From Flavobacterium sp. (GTDB taxonomy: Bacteria > Bacteroidota > Bacteroidia > Flavobacteriales > Flavobacteriaceae): a DNA stretch of 8,149 nucleotides. Where the stretch lies: the NCBI GenBank assembly GCA_023253295.1, contig JALRGZ010000193.1, positions 1-8,149 of the forward strand. Direction: 5' to 3'. Positions 1-6,689 of this stretch are shown in pieces; the first letter of the stretch is position 1, and every line of letters starts with the position of its first letter. The notes beneath the pieces were generated by a model. The model had not been told where the DNA came from. It did not search any database and saw only the letters and a list, made by a program, of their open reading frames with translations. A program made the translations under genes and the position numbers.

Positions 1-638
1 GCGGTTTTCATCATTAAAGCAGTTTGCACACCTGTAGGTGAAAAAGATTGTTGCGATACATTTTCGGTAGTGGCTTTTTCAGTTAAAGCTCTAATTTCAG
101 ATAATTTTGAAGTCGTATAATCGTATTCCTGAGTATCATAATCTCCAGGAATCCAAAAAGCAGTGTGGTCGCCATTCATGGCAAATTGACTTTTCTCTTC
201 TTTAATTACAAAATAAGTTAGGTTCTTTTGTAAAGGAAATTCATAGCGAAAACCCAGACCTTCGTCAAATAAACGAAAACGGATAACCATTTGTCTGTCG
301 GTTCCTTTTTGATTTAAGGTTACAGCCAATTCGTTATAATGATTACGAATACTGGCAACTTCGCCCCAAACCGGTTTCCATACTTCATCAAAAGTACTGG
401 CTTTTGAATCCACAATGGTAAAATCATTCAATAATGACTTTTCATCATTTTTCAATTCTAATCCCAATTTACTTGGCTTAATTACAACCTTGCCATTATA
501 ATTCAAACTATAGCTTGGAGTTCCATCTTTTTGCAAAGAAAACTCCATCTGCAATTTTTGATTGGGAGATTTTAACTGTTGTGCTACAATAGTATTGAAT
601 GCAACACAAAGTAAGGTTAATAAAAAGAAATGCTTCAT
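1..638 (-). CDS. susB: SusB-like GH97 alpha-glucosidase (partial, N-terminal 212 residues)
   Basis: N-terminal part of a glycoside hydrolase family 97 enzyme that releases glucose from maltooligosaccharides, probably in the periplasm. The start is the ATG at 636-638, followed by a signal peptide (residues 1 to about 20, ending IVAQ). The visible part matches the N-terminal beta-sandwich domain of Bacteroides SusB almost motif by motif: VVIKPSKLGLELK (51-63), VWKPVWGE (86-93), IRNHYNELAVTL (97-108), VIRFRLFDEGLGFRYEFP (118-135), the MNGDH segment (154-158) and WIPGDYDTQEYDY (162-174). The family is usually about 700 residues long, so the catalytic barrel and its acid/base residues lie to the left of position 1. 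Known family members are calcium-dependent; inverting (SusB-like) and retaining members exist, and the close likeness to SusB favours the inverting alpha-glucosidase type. The upstream SusR-type regulator gene supports a starch/maltodextrin role. Recognition of the family is firm; substrate is inferred. Confidence 0.93.
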   Translation of the reverse strand, partial: MKHFFLLTLLCVAFNTIVAQQLKSPNQKLQMEFSLQKDGTPSYSLNYNGKVVIKPSKLGLELKNDEKSLLNDFTIVDSKASTFDEVWKPVWGEVASIRNHYNELAVTLNQKGTDRQMVIRFRLFDEGLGFRYEFPLQKNLTYFVIKEEKSQFAMNGDHTAFWIPGDYDTQEYDYTTSKLSEIRALTEKATTENVSQQSFSPTGVQTALMMKT

Positions 639-686
639 TTGGTTGAGTTAATAAGTTAATAATTTCTTGTATACATCTTAGCAAAC

Positions 687-694
687 CAAAATTA
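687..694 (-). promoter_or_regulatory. Possible -7 box of the susB promoter
   Basis: On the minus strand this reads TAATTTTG, a full match to the Bacteroidota -7 consensus TAnnTTTG. It sits 48 bp upstream of the susB ATG, which would give a leader of roughly 40 nt. No TTTG/TTG -33 element is visible at the usual 19-21 bp spacing. That would fit an activator-dependent promoter, or the match may be chance in AT-rich DNA. Confidence 0.35.
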
Positions 695-728
695 TATTGA
701 TTTTATCCTGCATATTTTTATTAACTAA

Positions 729-753
729 TTTTGGTAGTTTAAAACGACCAAAA
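729..753. promoter_or_regulatory. 25-bp near-perfect palindrome, candidate operator upstream of susB
   Basis: Two 12-bp arms, TTTTGGTAGTTT and the reverse complement of TTTTGGTCGTTT, meet around a single central base at 741; only one pair (736/746) mismatches. It lies about 50 bp upstream of the -7-like box for susB, a typical activator-site distance. The heptamer TTTTGGT/ACCAAAA occurs twice more in this gap, at 685-691 (overlapping the -7 box) and 848-854. An odd-centred inverted repeat of this length suggests a dimeric DNA-binding protein. The SusR-type product of the neighbouring gene is the obvious candidate, but that link is inference. Confidence 0.5.
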
Positions 754-830
754 CAAAACCACAACTTACTGAATTACAGCTATTTATTATTATTATTCAA
801 ATCAAAAAAAGTAGTGATTCTGTAGTGTTT

Positions 831-864
831 AAAAATAGATTCTATACACCAAAAGAGTATAGAA
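831..864 (-). terminator. Likely intrinsic terminator of the susR-like gene
   Basis: Perfect 8-bp inverted repeat (840-847 and 857-864; TTCTATAC on the minus strand) with a 9-nt loop, followed after four bases by a run of five T on the minus strand. It begins 28 nt past the stop codon of the regulator gene. The stem is AT-rich and therefore weak, but position and T-run fit. It would separate the regulator transcript from susB. Confidence 0.45.
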
Positions 865-892
865 GCTCCAATAAAAAAAGAACTCATTATTA

Positions 893-2536
893 TTATTTGT
901 TTGTACCTATTCGCATCACATTAACTTCAAACTCATCACGCGGTCCTAAAGCTTTGTTTCTTAACTTGGTTCGGTAATTGTAAATAGTAGATAAGGAGTA
1001 GCGTAAAAATTCGGCTATCTTAACACTATCTGATATTCCTAATCGAATCAAAGCAAAAATGCGTAATTCGGTATTCATTAATTCACCTGGCTTTAATTTG
1101 ATATCTTCATTATCTACTAATAAGTTATTAAACTCTTCAATAAAATTGGGAAAAAGCAACAAGAAAGTCTTATCAAAATTATGGTAGAATTCTTTTAATT
1201 CAACTTCAATGAATTCTTTGGATTTTACTGCTTTGACCAATTCGGCTGTTTTTCCGCTATTAACAATCACATTCAACTTACGACGGTATTCATCCAATTT
1301 GCTGATATAAACCGAACATTGATCCATATAACGCCCAATGTAGATTTCTTTTACCAAATTGGCTTCTTTTAAAGTAGTATTAGTTTCATTCAATTTTTCA
1401 TTAAAGCTATTCAGTTCTTGATTTAATACTAAAAATTGAGCATTTGCTAAACTTATTTCCTTTTTAGCCTTAGACAATTTTTTCATTTGTTTGAATAACA
1501 AAACCAACACTACCATTAAAAACAAAGACAAAATACTAGCACTTACTAAAAATACAATCAACTGTTTTTGATTGGTATCATTTTGCTTTTGGTACGCTTC
1601 ATTAATGATAGGCATCATCTTTGAAATTTCAAAAGTTCTTAAACGAGCATTACAAAAAAGTGCGTCTTCCAGTGTTCGCTTGGTATATTTATAAGCGCGG
1701 TCAATATCGCCTTCTTCATAAAGAATATAGGCTAAGGAACGTAATGAAATGTATTCTTTCTTTTCTAACTGCAAATCAGAAATAGCAGAAATGATGAGCC
1801 ATTTTTTTTCTTGTTCAAAGTCTTTTTTTAACTGATACGCTAGTGAAATTAAATAGGCAACAACAGCTTTGTCTGGATTATTGTTTTTAATTTTCTTGAA
1901 ATAATTTTGTAATAACGGTAAGGTTTCGTCATACTTTTTTTCTTCAAAAAGTTTATTAGCCTGATGAATTATAAAAGATTCCGAAGTTGGTGGGTAAAAA
2001 TGATAACTGGAATCTCTATATTTTTTTGTCAATTGTAGGTATTCACTTTTTTCTTGTACGGTAGCAGCATAATCCGACATAGAAAGATAAAGTGAACTAC
2101 AAACTCCAAAATAAGTCCCCTTGATTTCCGGAGTAGATTGGATATAAATTTTATTCAAAATATCTGTTGCCTCCTTATACATCCCTAAAGTGCCCATTGT
2201 GGAAGCCAGATTTAACTTAGACGTATTTATTTTAATTAAATCCTTTAATTCAGTTGCTATCTTGAAGCTTTTTCGGGCGTAGCTTAAAGCCGAATCCGAT
2301 TGATAAAATCGATATTCGCCAAACAACTTTTCATAAATTTCATATTTCTGAACATTTGAAGAAGTCAACTTGAGTAAACTTCTTAACTTATTAATGTCAG
2401 TTTCCTTCTTATTGTGATAAAATTCACTTTTATCAATTGTGGCATCTAATTCATCTAACAAAGAGTCCATTTCAACTTGAGAAAACAACAATACAGGAGA
2501 TAAGACAATAAGGAATAAAGTCCAGAATTTACACAT
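893..2536 (-). CDS. susR: SusR-type membrane-spanning transcriptional regulator (DUF6377 family)
   Basis: A 547-residue one-component regulator that would sense a sugar outside the cytoplasm and control transcription inside. Residues 1-20 are a signal peptide or first membrane anchor (ends LLFSQ). Residues about 25-315 form an alpha-helical, TPR-like sensor region; 325-348 is a strong transmembrane segment; 350-397 is a charged coiled-coil linker; and the C-terminal region (about 485-530) is a helix-turn-helix of LuxR-like character (LMNTELRIFALIRLG, then IAEFLRYSLSTIYNYRTKLRNKA). There is no histidine-kinase or receiver domain, so this is not a two-component hybrid. Layout and length match Bacteroides SusR, which activates starch-utilisation genes in response to maltose and larger oligomers; the GH97 gene just downstream supports the same role here. 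The gene ends with four consecutive in-frame stop codons. The family call is firm; the maltose ligand is inferred from context. Confidence 0.82.
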   Translation of the reverse strand: MCKFWTLFLIVLSPVLLFSQVEMDSLLDELDATIDKSEFYHNKKETDINKLRSLLKLTSSNVQKYEIYEKLFGEYRFYQSDSALSYARKSFKIATELKDLIKINTSKLNLASTMGTLGMYKEATDILNKIYIQSTPEIKGTYFGVCSSLYLSMSDYAATVQEKSEYLQLTKKYRDSSYHFYPPTSESFIIHQANKLFEEKKYDETLPLLQNYFKKIKNNNPDKAVVAYLISLAYQLKKDFEQEKKWLIISAISDLQLEKKEYISLRSLAYILYEEGDIDRAYKYTKRTLEDALFCNARLRTFEISKMMPIINEAYQKQNDTNQKQLIVFLVSASILSLFLMVVLVLLFKQMKKLSKAKKEISLANAQFLVLNQELNSFNEKLNETNTTLKEANLVKEIYIGRYMDQCSVYISKLDEYRRKLNVIVNSGKTAELVKAVKSKEFIEVELKEFYHNFDKTFLLLFPNFIEEFNNLLVDNEDIKLKPGELMNTELRIFALIRLGISDSVKIAEFLRYSLSTIYNYRTKLRNKALGPRDEFEVNVMRIGTNK

Positions 2537-2800
2537 TGTTAGAGATTTAGATTTGAGTTTGCTTATACTAATTTATTAAATATTTCACAATAAATACTAT
2601 TTTTATTCATATAAAAATGCTTCACCGAAAAAAAAAGTCTACTTAATTTATAATTTTTCATTTTTACAAGTATAATGAAATGTCAAAAATTTACACTTAT
2701 AAAAATAATAAACAAGTTAAAAAAGAGAAAATAACTTATTTAAACTATAGAAAATCAATCCTTTAAACAACTCTCTCTTTTTGCATACAATTCAGGTAAT
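2537..2800. other. AT-rich intergenic region between the lpxR-like gene and the susR-like gene
   Basis: This 264-bp gap must hold the end of the mtgA-lpxR transcript and the start of the susR transcript, both on the minus strand. I see no open frame worth calling and no clear TTG/TAnnTTTG promoter pair. There are only weak AT-rich inverted repeats: AAGTTA with TAACTT (2714-2719 and 2732-2737), followed on the minus strand by a T-rich stretch and so a weak terminator candidate for the lpxR-like gene, and ATTTTTAT with ATAAAAAT (2599-2606 and 2611-2618). A run of nine A lies at 2628-2636. Confidence 0.5.
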
Positions 2801-3751
2801 TTACCTAAAAATATAAGACAATCGTATTGACCCGTAAAAGTAGCCGATAGTTCGATAGAATTTTACCTCTTTCCCTCTGTAAACAAAAGCATAGGAAAAA
2901 TTCCAGTTATTTTTTCGATATCGTAAACCTGCTTCACCATTAAAACGAATAGGGATAAGATCAAAAGTAACCGGACTGTTATCATTAAACAAACCACCTT
3001 GAATAGTGGCATCGTAAATTTGAAAATTAACTGATGGTGCCATATAAAAATACAATTCACGTGCTATTGAACTCTCATCTTTACTTAACGAAGCGCCATG
3101 AAAATTAGAATCAGAAAGTGCCATGAGTTTTTTAATACCAATTCTTGTTACAAAACCAGTTGACAAAGCGGTAAATATGGTTCCCAATTTAGCTTCTGTT
3201 TGCCATTGAAAATCTACTCTTTTATTATTTATTGAATTCAAAATAGGGCGAGAGAACATACCATAAAACTGCACCCCTACAGTATTACCAATTTGATACT
3301 CCCATTGGTCAAAAGCAGGATAATGAAATAAAATATGTGTTCCCGATTGCACTTTATCAGCAAAAGAATTAGGCCCTACATAACCCAATTGAATATACTT
3401 CTTAAAAACAGCCTGATTTTTGTAAAAATGAGTATTCCCAAATTCGCCAAAAAGATATCCGGCAAATGGGCGGTCAAACATATCTTTTTCATCTACGTAA
3501 ATAGTTCGGGGACTATACATGTATTGCCCTAAATGTATTTCATTGATTTTCTTTTCAACTGTTGGTTTCGTTTTTTTAGACAAATACCGATAGAAAACCT
3601 CTAGACCATTCGTGTAATATTGATCATTTTTAGTCGAAGTGTACAAATCATTTTCAGTAATTACACCTATTTCAACAGCTTTGTTTTGGCTCGATAAACG
3701 CAACGAAAACAAAAAAGACAAATAGATAAAAAATACTGTTCTTATTTGCAT
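2801..3751 (-). CDS. LpxR-like lipid A 3'-O-deacylase (DUF2219), outer-membrane barrel
   Basis: A 316-residue outer-membrane beta-barrel enzyme expected to remove the 3'-linked acyl or acyloxyacyl chain from lipid A. A signal peptide covers residues 1 to about 22 (LSSQN). The LpxR motifs appear in order: TENDL (32-36; Asn34 and Asp35 match the catalytic Asn-Asp near the Salmonella mature N-terminus), YYTNG (45-49), GQYMYSP (75-81), FDRPFAGYL (92-100), and GYVGPNSFADKVQSGTH (123-139), where Gln135 and His139 match the metal-site Gln and catalytic His. The chain ends in a barrel-like SYIFR. Length is close to Salmonella LpxR (about 320 before processing). The ATG (3749-3751) directly abuts the mtgA stop codon, so the two are almost certainly one operon with coupled translation. 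The family is clear; whether the Flavobacterium-type enzyme acts on its own lipid A at the 3' position is inferred. Confidence 0.85.
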   Translation of the reverse strand: MQIRTVFFIYLSFLFSLRLSSQNKAVEIGVITENDLYTSTKNDQYYTNGLEVFYRYLSKKTKPTVEKKINEIHLGQYMYSPRTIYVDEKDMFDRPFAGYLFGEFGNTHFYKNQAVFKKYIQLGYVGPNSFADKVQSGTHILFHYPAFDQWEYQIGNTVGVQFYGMFSRPILNSINNKRVDFQWQTEAKLGTIFTALSTGFVTRIGIKKLMALSDSNFHGASLSKDESSIARELYFYMAPSVNFQIYDATIQGGLFNDNSPVTFDLIPIRFNGEAGLRYRKNNWNFSYAFVYRGKEVKFYRTIGYFYGSIRLSYIFR

Positions 3752-4495
3752 CTAATACTCAATTTTACCAACTGTTTTCATCACTTGCAATATTTTTTCT
3801 TTTCTCCTATTGATATAAGAAGAAGAACTTGTTGCTGTATATTTTCTTGGATTAGGCAAAATTGCCGCAATTCCAGCAGCTTGTTTTCGGGTTAAATTGG
3901 CAGCATCTTTTCGGTACCAATGTTCGGCTGCGGCCTGAGCTCCATAAACACCATCCCCCATTTCAATACTATTAAGGTACACTTCCATGATGCGTTCTTT
4001 ACCCCAAATCAATTCAATTAAAACGGTAAAATAAGCTTCCAATCCTTTTCTTAAATAACTTCTGCCTTGCCAGAGAAAAACATTTTTAGCCGTTTGTTGC
4101 GAAATAGTACTTCCTCCTTTTATTCTTCGGCCTCTTGAATTGCTTTTATAGGCTTTTTGCATAGCATTAAAGTCAAAACCATTATGCTGCAAAAACAAAC
4201 CATCTTCACTGGCTATAACTGCCTTTTGTAAATTCACCGAAATATTTTCCAAAGGCTCCCAATCGTGACTAAAATAGACAGGCTTTCCTGCTGCCTTATT
4301 TTCGATAGCCCGAATAAGCATCAAAGGAGTAAAAGGAACTGGAACAAATTTAAAAAATACCACAAAAAACAACGAAAGACCAACAAACCACAAAAGCATT
4401 TTAAATACAAAGACTCTCAATTGAGCCATAAAACCACCAGAACCTTTGGTTACCGATTTTTTAGATGTTGCTTTCTGGGTAATCTTTGTTGCCAT
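3752..4495 (-). CDS. mtgA: Monofunctional biosynthetic peptidoglycan transglycosylase (GT51)
   Basis: A 247-residue inner-membrane glycosyltransferase that polymerises lipid II into glycan strands; it has no transpeptidase domain. A lysine-rich cytoplasmic tail (1-22) precedes one membrane anchor (about 29-50). The GT51 motifs are all present: AVIASEDGLFLQHNGFD (92-108) with catalytic Glu97, GGSTISQQTAKNVF (127-140), RKGLEAYFT (149-157) with the second key Glu153, KERIMEVYLN (166-175), and AAILPNPRKY (210-219). Size fits MtgA of other Gram-negative bacteria (about 230-245). The chosen ATG gives the normal basic cytoplasmic tail; Met23 is a possible but less likely alternative start. The gene is divergent from the S9 peptidase gene and is followed with zero spacing (TAG then ATG) by the lpxR-like gene, which links peptidoglycan and outer-membrane work in one transcript. 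Confidence 0.95.
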   Translation of the reverse strand: MATKITQKATSKKSVTKGSGGFMAQLRVFVFKMLLWFVGLSLFFVVFFKFVPVPFTPLMLIRAIENKAAGKPVYFSHDWEPLENISVNLQKAVIASEDGLFLQHNGFDFNAMQKAYKSNSRGRRIKGGSTISQQTAKNVFLWQGRSYLRKGLEAYFTVLIELIWGKERIMEVYLNSIEMGDGVYGAQAAAEHWYRKDAANLTRKQAAGIAAILPNPRKYTATSSSSYINRRKEKILQVMKTVGKIEY

Positions 4496-4573
4496 TAGTT
4501 ATATTTACTACTGTTGCTTTTTTAAACTTTTCGGGGATTGAAAACCTACTATCAAAATTTGATTTTCTTGAAG

Positions 4574-4587
4574 AAGTAAAATTACTT
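4574..4587. repeat. Inverted repeat AAGTAA-AA-TTACTT over the mtgA -7 box
   Basis: Perfect 6-bp arms with a 2-bp spacer. The arm AAGTA/TACTT is shared with the second palindrome at 4663-4679 in the same divergent gap, so the two could be sites for one regulator. The short, AT-rich arms make a chance origin possible. Confidence 0.35.
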
Positions 4588-4606
4588 TTTTTGCTAATTA
4601 ATGCAA
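4577..4606 (-). promoter_or_regulatory. Candidate mtgA-lpxR promoter (TTG-N19-TAATTTTA)
   Basis: On the minus strand a TTG (4604-4606) is followed after 19 bp by TAATTTTA (4577-4584), a one-base departure from the Bacteroidota pair TTG and TAnnTTTG at the expected spacing. It would give a leader of about 75 nt to the mtgA ATG. The -7-like box is embedded in the inverted repeat at 4574-4587. Confidence 0.4.
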
Positions 4607-4662
4607 TCTATTTTTTTAATATTTTCTACTTTGACAGCACTAAACTACTCGCGGCTTACAAA

Positions 4663-4679
4663 TAAAAGTATTACTTTTA
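4663..4679. repeat. 17-bp perfect palindrome upstream of the S9 peptidase gene
   Basis: TAAAAGTA and TACTTTTA flank a single central base at 4671, giving perfect 8-bp arms. It ends 24 bp before the ATG at 4704, in the likely leader or promoter of the S9 peptidase gene. It could be an operator or a weak hairpin near the ribosome start region. The last eight bases also resemble a -7 box (TACTTTTA), but no -33 partner is at the right distance. Confidence 0.4.
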
Positions 4680-4703
4680 AAAACGAAAAAAAGTGATACA
4701 TTC

Positions 4704-6605
4704 ATGAAAAAAACAGCTCTTATAACACTAATACTAATGAATTTAAACGCAATAAGTCAAAACGTAATGACTCCTGAAATACTCTGGAAACTAGGACGTG
4801 TTACCCCACTTGGACTATCAAAAGATTCAAAAAAAATAGTTTACAAAGTCGCAAATCCGTCTGTTCAGGACAATAATTCAAGTTCAAAATTTTACATAAT
4901 CCCCATTGAAGGAGGAGCAGCTACAGAAATTGAATCCACAAAAGATTATATAGCTGACAAAAACATTTCTCCGGATACTAAATATATTCTTTCGCATCAG
5001 GAAGTAAAATTGCAAAATGTTTTAGGAAAAGATTTTTACCCTGAACTCGATAAATCCGATGTTCAAATCTACGATTCATTAAATTATCGCCATTGGGATA
5101 GCTGGAATGAAGGCAAATTCAATCATGTTTTTTATAGTGAAAATAAAAAAGATGCTACTCAAACGGATATTATGCCTAACGAACTTTTTGACTGCCCAAC
5201 CAAACCTTTTGGCGGTGATGAAGATTATATTTGGTCAGCTGACAGCAAAAGCATTTTATATGTTTGTAAAAAGAAAACCGGAACAGCTTATGCCGTTTCA
5301 ACAGACACAAACATCTACCAATACAACATTGAAACAGCTCAAACCATTAATCTAACTGCTGACAATAAAGGTTATGATGTGACCCCACAGTTTTCAAAAT
5401 CAGGAATTTTAGCCTGGTTACAAATGCAGCGTGACGGCTATGAAGCAGATAAAAATGATATTGTAATCCTTAATAATGGAACCAAAATCAACTTAACCGC
5501 TCATTGGGACGGAACGGTTGATAGCTTTTTATGGAGTGAAGACAACAAAAAAATCTATTTCATTGCTCCAATTGACGGAACCAAACAATTATTCGAAGTT
5601 AATTTGTCTAAAGACAAAAAAACGCAAAACCACATCCAACAAATCACTGACGGCTATTTTGATATTACCCATTTAATCGGTTTTGCTAAAAATAAAATAA
5701 TCGTTACCAGAGAAGATATTAATCATGCTTCGGAAATTTTTTCCTATGATTTAACAAAAAAGAAATGGAAACAAATTACTACAATCAACTCCGAAATTTA
5801 TAATTCCATAGCCTTAAGTAAAACAGAAAAAAGATATATTACTACCACTGACGGTAAAAAAATGCTCGTTTGGGTGATTTACCCTCCCCATTTTGATGCA
5901 TCTAAAAAATACCCAACCTTACTCTATTGTCAAGGTGGTCCACAAAGTGCTTTAAGCCAGTTTTATTCTTTTAGATGGAATTTCCAATTAATGGCGGCTA
6001 ACGATTATATCGTTATAGCGCCTAACCGTCGTGGAATGCCTGGCCACGGAGTAGCATGGAACGAACAAATAAGTAAAGACTGGGGCGGTCAAGTAATGGA
6101 CGATTATCTTTCAGCCATTGATGACATTTCTAAAGAATCCTATGTTGATACAAATCGTTTGGGATGTATTGGGGCTAGTTATGGAGGCTATTCCGTATTT
6201 TATTTAGCCGGAATACATAATAACCGTTTTAAAACTTTTATTGCTCATGACGGGGTATTTAACACCCAAAGTATGTATGGAACCACTGAGGAAATATTTT
6301 TCAATAATTGGGATTTTGGCGGCGCTTATTGGGAAAAAGAAAATAGCATTGTCCAAAAAGCTTATACCTTATTCAATCCTATTACTAATGTAAGCAAATG
6401 GAATACACCTATTTTAATTATCCAGGGCGGAAAAGATTTTCGTGTACCTATTGGGCAGGCTCAAGAAGCCTTTCAGGCAGCACAACTAAGGGGTATAAAA
6501 AGTCGTTTTCTGTACTTCCCTGACGAAAATCATTGGGTACTTAAAGCTCAAAACGCACAAATTTGGCAAAAAGAATTTTACAAATGGCTAAACGAGACCT
6601 TATAA
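4704..6605 (+). CDS. Exported S9 family serine peptidase (DPP5/acylaminoacyl-peptidase-like)
   Basis: A 633-residue prolyl-oligopeptidase-fold enzyme that should cleave short peptides, probably releasing dipeptides from their N-termini in the periplasm. A signal peptide covers residues 1-19 (ends NAISQ). Residues about 35-370 form a beta-propeller with repeated LSKDSKKIVY/WSADSKSILY/WSEDNKKIYF-type blades. The alpha/beta-hydrolase domain follows from about 375: YCQGGPQS (408-415, oxyanion loop), RRGMPGHG (442-449), the nucleophile elbow GASYGG (490-495, Ser492), IIQGGKDFRVP with Asp578, and PDENHW with His610, so the triad is complete. Gln410 stands where many S9 enzymes have the His of HGGP, a variant I associate with DPP5-like enzymes. 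The DPP-IV-type Glu-Glu N-terminus anchor is not evident, so specificity cannot be assigned. The gene is 84 bp upstream of the cysteine-peptidase gene on the same strand. Confidence 0.9.
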   Translation: MKKTALITLILMNLNAISQNVMTPEILWKLGRVTPLGLSKDSKKIVYKVANPSVQDNNSSSKFYIIPIEGGAATEIESTKDYIADKNISPDTKYILSHQEVKLQNVLGKDFYPELDKSDVQIYDSLNYRHWDSWNEGKFNHVFYSENKKDATQTDIMPNELFDCPTKPFGGDEDYIWSADSKSILYVCKKKTGTAYAVSTDTNIYQYNIETAQTINLTADNKGYDVTPQFSKSGILAWLQMQRDGYEADKNDIVILNNGTKINLTAHWDGTVDSFLWSEDNKKIYFIAPIDGTKQLFEVNLSKDKKTQNHIQQITDGYFDITHLIGFAKNKIIVTREDINHASEIFSYDLTKKKWKQITTINSEIYNSIALSKTEKRYITTTDGKKMLVWVIYPPHFDASKKYPTLLYCQGGPQSALSQFYSFRWNFQLMAANDYIVIAPNRRGMPGHGVAWNEQISKDWGGQVMDDYLSAIDDISKESYVDTNRLGCIGASYGGYSVFYLAGIHNNRFKTFIAHDGVFNTQSMYGTTEEIFFNNWDFGGAYWEKENSIVQKAYTLFNPITNVSKWNTPILIIQGGKDFRVPIGQAQEAFQAAQLRGIKSRFLYFPDENHWVLKAQNAQIWQKEFYKWLNETL

Positions 6606-6651
6606 ACGTTAAAAAATAACTAACAATTATCGCCGTTTTCAGCATTTTCCT

Positions 6652-6659
6652 TTAATTTG
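6652..6659 (+). promoter_or_regulatory. Possible -7 box before the C1 peptidase gene
   Basis: TTAATTTG differs by one base from the Bacteroidota -7 consensus TAnnTTTG and lies 30 bp before the ATG at 6690, leaving a leader of about 24 nt. No TTG -33 element is apparent. The 84-bp gap contains no convincing terminator hairpin, so read-through from the S9 peptidase gene is just as likely. Confidence 0.25.
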
Positions 6660-6689
6660 TCATCAAACATTTAAGCAAAATTAAAAATC

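Noticed and set aside
781..900. ATT trinucleotide runs at about 784-797 and 885-897 as a repeat array
   Set aside because: Only three or four units each, common in AT-rich intergenic DNA; no spacer structure, so not CRISPR or a defined repeat family.
2794..2806. Palindrome AGGTAA-T-TTACCT spanning the stop codon of the lpxR-like gene
   Set aside because: A one-base centre cannot form a useful hairpin loop and no T-run follows, so it is not a terminator. An operator at a gene end is unlikely.
2863..3060. Minus-strand frame of 65 codons inside the lpxR-like gene
   Set aside because: It is an out-of-frame shadow of a clearly real gene with no recognisable protein features. The same applies to the frames at 3335-3532, 4265-4498, 5107-5355 and 7479-7700.
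4631..4661. TTGACA at 4631-4636 as an E. coli-type -35 box for the S9 peptidase gene
   Set aside because: No TATAAT-like or TAnnTTTG-like partner is at an acceptable spacing; TTACAA at 4656 is a poor match, and Bacteroidota do not use this consensus.
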